From NCBI RefSeq assembly GCF_047496725.1, contig NC_132984.1, positions 7,645,001 to 7,709,000 on the forward strand: a stretch of 64,000 nucleotides of DNA. The letters are read 5' to 3'. Below are positions 56,174 through 64,000 of the stretch, piece after piece. The notes beneath the pieces were generated by a model that had not been told where the DNA came from, did no database searches, and worked only from the letters and a program-made list of their open reading frames with translations. This DNA comes from Anoplolepis gracilipes. Taxonomy: Eukaryota > Arthropoda > Insecta > Hymenoptera > Formicidae. The first letter of the stretch is position 1. Each line of letters starts with the position of its first letter. The position numbers and the translations under genes were made by a program.

Positions 56174-56935
56174 TAGTCCAGTAAAATGGCTCGATATTTC
56201 ACGATTTGGAGGAAATAATTGAACAAATGCTGCAATTTCGTGGAGAGGTGTGTTTTGGGATGCTTTTTGACATATCAAAAATCCTCATGCGTAGAAGCTA
56301 CGGAAAACTCATAGTGGTGACAAAAAGGTCCAAAGAACCAGTTTTTCGTAAATAACTCGAAAAGTATCAAGTTTACGAGCAAAAATATGAATATCAAAAT
56401 TGTAGCTAATAAAATTCCGCACAATTTGGCTTCATAGAACTCCGTACGACCAATAGAAGCCGAGATAGAATTTTTTTAAATATGGATCATTTTGCGACGC
56501 GACGAAAACGCGCCCGCGTGTCGTGCATTTTTTGTTAATATCTCGAAAATGGCCATTCGGATCGCAAGAACGTTTAGATGAAAGTTGTAGAGTACTAAAT
56601 TGCGAATAAATTGCATTGTTTTTCATTCCTGTGCGATCGATATTTGCGGAGATACGAATATTTAAAAATTTTTTGAGTGAGCTGTTAGTGGCTAAAACTA
56701 CAATTTTTGTGTGAAAAAGTCGATTATAATTCAAAAAGTACTGATCGTACGCATATAGCATGTATTATAAAAGTAATAAGGAATAAAATTTTGAAACTTT
56801 TCATGTATATTTGAATTCATTTTGGTAATGAGTGTATGAGATAAAGGCAAAAAAGTTGCAAAATTTGAATTTTGAAAGGTATTTTGCAAAATAGCTCACT
56901 TCCGGTTGGCTGTAAGCTATATAACATGTACATTA
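56174..56935 (+). repeat. 3' region of the YqaJ-type element, copy 1
   Basis: 56174-56735 matches 60162-60718 at high identity (agtaaaat.gctcgatattt, gccgagatagaattttttta, cgacgaaaacgcgcccgcg). It continues for another 200 bp that the second copy lost to the PLE insertion. The minus-strand ORF at 56432 is a by-product. Confidence 0.85.
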
Positions 56936-57071
56936 ATTAAAGACAATTAAATTATCTTTAAAATAAGCTGTGACAGACCCTTCTACGATAAATCGTTTAT
57001 GAGTTAAAGGTGTTTAAAGATAAAGGGCAATATACATTTTTATTAAAAATTACAGTTATAGTGCAAAAACG
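56936..57071. other. AT-rich spacer
   Basis: Nothing recognised. Confidence 0.4.
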
Positions 57072-57568
57072 TATGCGTAACAATTGTTTAAAAATTAGTT
57101 TCAACCTATTTTTATTAGTTCAAATACATATAAAAATACATACAAATAAAAATGATAAATAATAAATGATAAATGATAAATTTTTTCTGCACTTTTTCCG
57201 ACTGTAAAAATGACCCAAAATTTTGTTTTTGTAAATCTACAATTACAAGTATTTTCAATTGTTAATTCTGCAGCAGTACTTAATAAAAATGTTACATATA
57301 GAATTGAATTTTGTAGGAAATTTTGTTACCTTTAATTTAGGTCCTGTGTCAATTTTCTTCGTAAAATTGACAGAAATGAAGATTTAGACAAGAAAAGGAA
57401 TGAAAATGCAATTTTGGCATTATTTATCCGAAAAACAGCACTTTTTTAATGCCTGTTTCTTTAGTAAAACACATCTCGTGATGGACTTACACAGCTGGAT
57501 CATTTTCATATGTATGTGAACTAATAAAAATAGGTTGAAACTAATTTTTAAACAATTGTTACGCATAA
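57072..57568. repeat. ~500-bp element with 59-bp inverted repeats
   Basis: 57072-57130 and 57510-57568 are near-perfect complements (tatgcgtaacaattgtttaa, then ttagtttcaacctattttta). The interior has no ORF. Confidence 0.85.
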
Positions 57569-58247
57569 TGTACAGGGTTCTTCCGCGACATACAGATCAG
57601 TAGGTCGGGTTGTTTCTCTGACAATCGGCAGGGACATGCTTTACCGACCTCGCAGAAAAAAATCAATATGTACATATGACATGCCGTTTTCACATGACAT
57701 GACATCTTAAGGGGATACCGTACCGTACTACCTTACCGATCAAAACGATTGTTTAGTTTTTAAAAGAAATTATTAAATTGGTTGCACAGAATGAAAAATG
57801 CTTCTCCATGATTAAAGTACATATAATAACGAACCGGGTTATGTTCAATTTTCAGTTAAAAACAAGGAAAAAAAAATTACAGTTTTAAATTATCGACTGT
57901 TAGCGTCAAGTCATACATATATTTGTTTAATATAAAAGTTTTGCAATTTGCACGTACAAAATAAGATAGATTCCCGCTTGGAAATGCATGAAAGAATATA
58001 TGTAAACTTTTAGAAATGATTTTGGTATAGTAAAAATAATTTCGTTTTAAAACACTTTCGTGCATATTATCATATGAAAATCGAGGATAAATGGATAAAA
58101 AAGAGCAGTAGATTAGTGCACCAGCAGATTGACTAGTGTCGCGATAGTCAGAGCTCTAATCTTTTTCTGTGACAAGGAAGGACAATAGTACTATCCTTGT
58201 CTGTTTCATGCGTAGAGTAATATACATGCACGCCGGTGATACCGAAC
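57569..58247. other. No gene recognised
   Basis: Mixed composition; a slightly GC-richer patch at 57590-57740 has no coding match. Confidence 0.4.
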
Positions 58248-58367
58248 CGGCTCACGACCCGTATGACACACACACAAGCGCGAGCCGTTTACATGTGAGC
58301 TTGGCACGTGCGCGGTGCCACATATACACGACTCGCGCTTGTGTGTGCGTCATACGGAGAGTGAGCC
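58248..58367. repeat. GC-rich hairpin
   Basis: ggctcacgacccgtatgaca followed by cacacacaagcgcgag pairs with ctcgcgcttgtgtgtgcgtc followed by atacgg.gagtgagcc. Arms are ~36 bp with a few mismatches and a ~45-nt loop. The CpG-rich hairpin stands out in AT-rich DNA. Confidence 0.8.
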
Positions 58368-59157
58368 ATGCATCTGATTTGGCATTACTGATGCACGCTC
58401 TAATATCGTTTAGTGTAGTGAAGTTATTTGTGTAGCGTTAGTTATTTATGGGTCAACAGCACGATTGGAAATATTTGTCTCTCTGTTAACGTAGAGTTTT
58501 CTTCAAGGAAGGCTGGATAAAAAGGTTAATATTTTCATTTATATAAAAGGAAATGTTTTAATGTTGTTATATTATATGTTATTTATTATATTATATTGTT
58601 ATCCAAATATGTTATGGCACATCGTTTTCGAATGAAAGATTTCATTACTCAAAGAGCGATCTTATTTTCCAATAAATTTATATTTTTTATCAAATATGAA
58701 TTTTGATTCATAAGTTATATATAAATAATATATACATATATAATATATATATATATATAAAATATAATATATAATATTATTTAAATAATATAATATATAT
58801 AGAGAAAGTTACAATGTCCCATTTGACACTTTCACTTTTATAAAGCACATACTTTATTCTCTAATAATCAAATTATCAAAATAATAAAATAATGTTATAA
58901 TGTTCTTGAAATTGTCCATTGATCTAAAAATCCAAATATTTCTATTAACACAAGACGGATTTTTAATGTCATTAATCACACTTTTTGAGTGATGACTTGT
59001 ATCATTTGAAAACGATAATATTTCGTAATTTGACTTCCATAAAGTCCATTAAAACATTAGTATTATGAAAATTGTTTTACATTTTTTTCCAAATTATATC
59101 TTTAAAACAATTCCTAAATAAAACATATAAGTAGTATATATAAAGTCTATTATTAAA
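58368..59157. other. AT-rich, TA-rich low complexity
   Basis: 58690-58800 is (ta)-rich; no gene seen. Confidence 0.5.
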
Positions 59158-59161
59158 ATGT

Positions 59162-59330
59162 GGTTTGCATGTGCGCACTGGTTAAAAAATTATCCCAGAG
59201 GCGATTTATTCGTGAGCTGGTTGCATTTTATGCCAGATGCGGTTTGCATGTGCGCACTGGTTAAAAAATTATCCCAGAAGCAATTTATTCGTGAGCTGGT
59301 TGCATTTTATGCCAGATGCGGTTTGCATGT
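59162..59330 (+). repeat. 79-bp tandem repeat, 2.1 copies
   Basis: ggtttgcatgtgcgcactgg starts at 59162 and 59241, and a third partial copy at 59320. Because 79 is not a multiple of 3, each copy is read in a different frame within the ORF. Confidence 0.92.
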
Positions 59331-60168
59331 GACATTTCACGCTGCAATTGTAAAGAACATTTTGTTCCCTCCCTCTATCGATACCGCGGCTATGAAATAT
59401 AGTTGCGAGAGGAAAAAAATGGCAAAAAAAATTGGACAAAAAAAAAAGAAAAAGGAGATTAAAACTTGCGGATTATTCATTGATTTTAAAAATCCATGCT
59501 TGGGTGCTTCTCCTGATGGGCTCATAGATAAAGATGGCCTGGTAGAAATAAAATGTCCTCTATCAGCTGAGTATTTAACAGCGGAAGAGGCTATAAAGAC
59601 GCTGCCTCAATTAAAAAGCGTTTTTGATAAGAAAAATCTAGATAAGATGAATCCAAAACATCGATTTTTCTATCAAGTTCAAGACCAGTTAAGTGTAACG
59701 CAGCGAGAATATTGTATTTTCACTGTGTGAACGCCAAGGAGCTTAAAAATAGTAAGTGTTAATAGGGACAATGTATTTTGGAATACTTAATTGCTGTCCT
59801 TTTTAACACGTTTCTATTATGATTGCATGCTGCCCGAAATCTTGGATAATCGACATAATAGACATATGCCTATTAGAAATCCTAAATATATAATAGAAGC
59901 TCAAGAAGCAGCCCAAAATTTACTGGTCAAAAAAATCGTCGACAATATAATATAGACGAAAATATTATCGAAGAAAGTCAATGTTGCGAATCCAATATTT
60001 TACCAATGGAAGCAACTAATACTACTGTTACTGTTCTGACAAATGCGGAACAAGATGACGATTGCATCATTGTTAGTTATTCACAAAATAAAGAAGAACC
60101 AACTGAAGATGATATAGCGAGACATAAAGAATTTTTCGATAAACAGATTATTCCTTTTATAGCCCAGT
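59239..60168 (+). pseudogene. YqaJ-type nuclease ORF of a mobile element
   Basis: The open frame runs to 59730. Its informative part starts at about 59320 with VKNILFPPSIDTAAMKY, a K-rich insert, then the YqaJ/lambda-exonuclease fold motifs NPCLGASPDGL (metal-binding Asp), GLVEIKCP (E-x-K) and FFYQVQDQL (Gln), then TQREYCIF. These are the catalytic residues of the PD-(D/E)XK nuclease family. After a stop and frameshifts it continues as RHMPIRNPKYIIEAQEA and TEDDIARHKEFFDKQIIPFI to about 60168. The N-terminal end is disturbed by the 79-bp repeat. The element type is unknown, but its 3' region is repeated at 56.2 kb. Confidence 0.7.
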
Positions 60169-60718
60169 AAAATTGCTCGATATTTCACGATTTGGAAAAA
60201 ATAATTGAACAAATGCTGCAATTTTGTGGAGTCTGTTTTAGAGTGCTTTTTGACATATCAAAAGTCTCCATGCGTGGAAGTTACGGAAAACTCACAGTGG
60301 TGATAAAAAGGTCTAAAAAACCGGTTTTTCGTAAATAATTCGAAAAGTATCAAGTTTACGAGCAAAAACATATCAAAATTGTAGCTAATAAAATTCCGCA
60401 CAATTTGGCTTCATAGAACTCCGTACGACCAATAGAAGCCGAGATAGAATTTTTTTAAATATGGGTCATTTTGCGACGCGACGAAAACGCGCCCGCGCGT
60501 CGTGCATTTTTCGTTAATATTTCAAAAATGGCCATTTGGATCGCAAAATTGTTTAAATAAAAGTTGTAGAGCACTAAATTGCAAATAAATTGCGTTTTTT
60601 TTATAACTGTGCGATCGATATTTGCGGAGATACGAATATTTAAAAATTTTTTAAGTGCGCTGTTAGTGGCTAAAACTACAATTTTCGTGTGAAAAAGTCG
60701 ATTATAACTTAAAAAGTA
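60162..60718 (+). repeat. 3' region of the YqaJ-type element, copy 2
   Basis: Follows the end of the YqaJ frame directly and matches 56174-56735. It is interrupted at 60718 by PLE terminal sequence. Confidence 0.85.
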
Positions 60719-61060
60719 AAATTCTTATTATTGTATGTAATCATAGCGCTGAAGAAGACTCAAAATTGAGCTCGAAACGTACGCATTTTAAGTAATTAAT
60801 TCAATTCTTTATAATATCTCCGATTTTGTAAATTTGCGGGTTGCGATTTTTCAAAAAATTTTTTGTAAGTGATTTATTACTTGAACATGTTACGATATAT
60901 GTAAGATTAGTGGATAAATAATCCATTATACTCAAATTTTGTTATTTATTTTATCACAGATTGAGTGTATTTACCTTAGTCAGGACACATTTTTGCTCTC
61001 TATCGCTGTTTACATTTTATACTTTAGTTTATATTTAATAGAGCACTGAATTTATTTATT
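60719..61060 (+). mobile_element. Solo PLE terminus
   Basis: attcttattattgtatgtaa onward matches 39715-40050 of the PLE (over 95% by eye), including the hammerhead-like motif and the end 'gagcactgaatttatttatt'. No coding part is attached. Confidence 0.88.
60746..60784 (+). ncRNA. Hammerhead-like ribozyme in the solo PLE terminus
   Basis: Same core as at 39740: CTGAAGA (60749-60755), CTCA-aaat-TGAG stem II, GAAAC (60774-60778), GTA, CGC. All conserved positions are intact. Confidence 0.8.
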
Positions 61061-61569
61061 TATTAACTACTTAAATTATAAATATCATAATAGTATATAT
61101 AACGGGTAGCAATTTGTGTACATAAAAGCAACATGTTATCAAGATGTATTTACTGCGATACACGTGTCAATAAGATGAAAATAAAAACTAAAATTGAGTA
61201 CAGCTCAGTTAAATAAAAATAAAACTGATTGCATATTAAGTTAAATAAAATCATAAAGTTAAATAAAAGATGTTGCATTATAAGGTCCAAAAGATATTAT
61301 TTATGAAAAGTAAAAAAGCGTAACTCTTGAAACAAATAAATGTAAGAAAAGTGTTTTATATAAATATATTATATAAATACATAATTATGTAAATTATTAT
61401 ACATAACTATGAATATTTTAAAATTAAAATATGAAAAATTGTAACATATTATTCTAATTTAATGTTTCATGATGTTTTACACTATAAAATAAATATTTCT
61501 ATTCATAAAATCAAAATATTTGAAAAAGAAAAGGAGTTAAATAATTTAAAAAGAAAATAAAAACTACTA

Positions 61570-61628
<59 letters not shown>

Positions 61629-61677
61629 ATACTAAATTTGAAAAATTTAATATCAAAACTTATAAATGAAAAAGTAC
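61061..61677. other. AT-rich intron sequence with (TA)n at ~61572-61620
   Basis: Lies between the F-box exon and the next FBXO21-like exons; no coding content seen. Confidence 0.55.
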
Positions 61678-61838
61678 CTCTGATAAAGTTTCTCTTTCCA
61701 AACTTGGTCGTGCAGTTTAATCTGCCGTAATATTTTACACGTGGATTTAAAATTTATGATATCTTCCAAGTTAATATTCTCACATGAAAGAATCTTCTCA
61801 AGCACTTGGATGGGTAAGTCTGTTATTGTAGCCATCAT
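61678..61838 (-). CDS. F-box exon of an FBXO21-like gene (first coding exon)
   Basis: Begins MMATITDLPIQVLEKIL and continues NINLEDIINFKSTCKILRQI then HDQVWKEKLYQ. This is an F-box, the motif that docks substrate receptors to SKP1-CUL1 ubiquitin ligases. It ends CAG AG|GTACTT. The split codon AG|A plus TGG gives KLYQ-R-WPTAR with exon A at 53835 or A' at 55792, the order expected in FBXO21. The intron would be 5.9 or 7.8 kb, filled with TEs. Open and undamaged. Either Met could start; the second ATG has equal claim. Whether the whole gene works is doubtful because exons C-D are only present as a decayed copy. Confidence 0.8.
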
Positions 61839-62429
61839 AAAAAATTTAACAATTTACAAAACAACTCGAAACGTTATTTACTGATAATAAGTTCCCTTAG
61901 TATCACTTAATTTAATTTCGGTAATAGATTTATGTGATAACGAATCATGAATGTGAGCATAGAAAGTTTATGTAGCTTGTAACACTGTCCCGATGTGTCT
62001 ATAACGTGTACTTCGTTCGAGCTGCGTTCGTCCAGACTAAAGATAAACTTAGAAATGTTTCAAAGAATTTGAGTTACTACGCAGAAAAGAGACACTAAGG
62101 GTTCTTAGTCCTGATTGGTTGAATAAAATTGACGAATAAAAGCACAAATTACTTGAAGAAATATTTTTCAGCAAATCCTCTTCACTTTCCTTGAGATTTC
62201 TTTTCACTATTGTTGAGATTTATGCCTTTGTTCCTTTTCTTAATGGACTTTTTCTTTTGATTATTTTATTGTCTGTTGCTTATTATTGTTAACAATTGAT
62301 TCTGTTTGAGGTCTCTTTAAATCAGTCGACAACTAGAATTTTGAAATATTCAGTAATATATTCTGTATATGAATTTTTTCTTTCTCTTAAATGTACAGAC
62401 ATATTTTTACCAGAAAAATTATAAATTTT
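61839..62429. other. Presumed 5' flank of the F-box gene
   Basis: No element or gene recognised; any promoter of the F-box exon would lie here but no clear TATA or initiator stands out. Confidence 0.4.
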
Positions 62430-63005
62430 AGAATTAAGTTATGCAAAATATCTTGCAGGTAATAGTACAAATATAATATCAGTTTAAAAGATAAAGCTTC
62501 GAAAATATCAATAGAAACAAAGAGTGTTTTCGTATTTTTTTTTTTTGAAGCAAAATAAATGTGTAATTTTTTTTTTTAATAAAATGTAGAGCGTGTTCTA
62601 AAATGCAATCAACATGTATGAAACTATTATTATATAATTAATGCTTAATTCTTCATTTTATATGCAACTGGTTGACAAGTGTGGAAGTATTTCGCTAATT
62701 ATAAGAAGTGATAAAATTAAAATAATTATGCATAGAAGTACACAGTCTCGAAAAAACTAGCATTATGTATTTGCTCAACATATCACTCTCACGTAATATG
62801 CTTTGCAACAATCTCAAGAGAATAGTAATGTATTAACTCCATACTATTAGCATCGAGTTTGTCGACCTCTCCGTGAATTATAAAATCCTCTAATGTAAAA
62901 AATATAAACAATTTTAATTATCATTTTTAAAAGACATTCTCTGATTTATATATTAAAAAAAATTTTCAATAAACCTTCAATTTGTAATAATGATGTAAAC
63001 GTTTT
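62430..63005 (-). repeat. Right arm of the long inverted repeat
   Basis: Reverse complement of 1-572. On this side the shared sequence ends at the 62430 boundary (inside) and continues to at least 63005, where the partner runs off the window. Confidence 0.9.
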
Positions 63006-63119
63006 CTGTTTATGCGCGTACAGTTCAACAACTAAAAAATCTAGTCTACTATGTCAAATCTGAAATCTCAAGTAGAGCCAAAGGTACATATTAACAAAAG
63101 AAAAATAAACTCGTTTAGT

Positions 63120-63275
63120 CACTGGTGACAGTCCAGCTCTCCGGAAATCTCAACCACGGTTGTACATACAGATCTTGACGCACACATAGTAGTAATCAGA
63201 GATTTGGATAGCAAATTAGTTTTACTACCCAAACAAATTCGTCTTGTTGCCACAAGTACCGCGTTATTTACCAGG
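63120..63275 (-). repeat. Inverted partner of the repeat at 6895
   Basis: Matches 6895-7045 in reverse complement (see that entry). It lies about 115 bp outside the long inverted repeat arm. Confidence 0.65.
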
Positions 63276-63378
63276 AATGCGTGCATACGAAGTGCGTAAC
63301 TAATAATACTAAGGATACCATTATGGACAAGATATTAAATATTAAATATTAAGAAAAAAGGAAGAAGAGAGAGATAAT

Positions 63379-64000
<622 letters not shown>

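Noticed and set aside
56432..56761. 109-codon minus-strand ORF
   Set aside because: It lies in the non-coding 3' region shared by the two YqaJ-element copies. The second copy does not keep the frame open the same way, and no domain is visible.

Overview
The window looks like a transposon-rich, gene-poor stretch of an insect genome, most likely a hymenopteran and probably an ant. The sequence is strongly AT-rich with long (TA)n, (GA)n and (TG)n tracts. It has short GT-AG introns and no bacterial-type operons. Relics of Penelope-like elements (PLEs), DD34D and DD41D mariners, PIF/Harbinger, Mutator-like, RTE-like, jockey-like and gypsy elements are packed together. The taxon is inferred from the TE mix and from the two host gene families present (RCBTB-like and FBXO21-like); nothing seen here identifies a species.

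Layout, left to right. 0-7 kb: one arm of a >570-bp inverted repeat whose partner is at 62.4-63.0 kb, a 1.6-kb Mutator-like element with perfect 17-bp termini, a decayed gene with a duplicated exon, and a 5'-truncated RTE-like retrotransposon (minus strand). 7-17.5 kb: simple repeats, a DD34D mariner relic (minus), a decayed two-exon gene, a hairpin repeat, two tandem SH2-like exon copies, a LINE ORF1 relic, and a gypsy gag relic lying beside a 47-bp piece of an FBXO21-like exon. 18-23 kb: nested miniature elements whose interiors repeat short palindromic words, and a decayed gene of unknown function. 23-27 kb: mostly featureless AT-rich DNA. 27-29 kb: a 688-bp insertion holding a tRNA-like sequence inside an inverted duplication, flanked by a 13-bp target duplication.

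29.4-36.4 kb is one 7.0-kb PIF/Harbinger element (TAA target duplication, ~57-bp termini) with its HARBI1-like transposase and a convergent MADF-type gene. The transposase intron was invaded by a 4.3-kb giant palindrome carrying two head-to-head, nearly identical three-exon DD41D transposase genes. Next comes a broken THAP domain, then a PLE insertion (36.9-40.05 kb, 14-bp target duplication) made of two inverted copies. One copy has an open frame covering the reverse transcriptase C-terminal part and a GIY-YIG nuclease, and both copies carry hammerhead-ribozyme-like termini. 40-44 kb: a second intron-containing DD41D transposase relic, a jockey-like LINE relic, and a second copy of the tRNA-like repeat.

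44.7-62 kb holds the host-type genes, all on the minus strand: an RCBTB-like (RCC1 plus BTB) pseudogene with duplicated 3' exons, and pieces of an FBXO21-like F-box gene (F-box exon at 61.8 kb, exons A-B at 53 kb, a decayed copy with the YccV-like domain at 54.8-55.8 kb). TE debris separates them: more miniature elements, an RT fragment fused to a hammerhead-like motif, a YqaJ-nuclease ORF whose 3' region is repeated 4 kb away, and a solo PLE terminus. The window is mostly TE archaeology. The apparently open coding parts are the PLE ORF, the F-box exon and exons A-B of the FBXO21-like gene.
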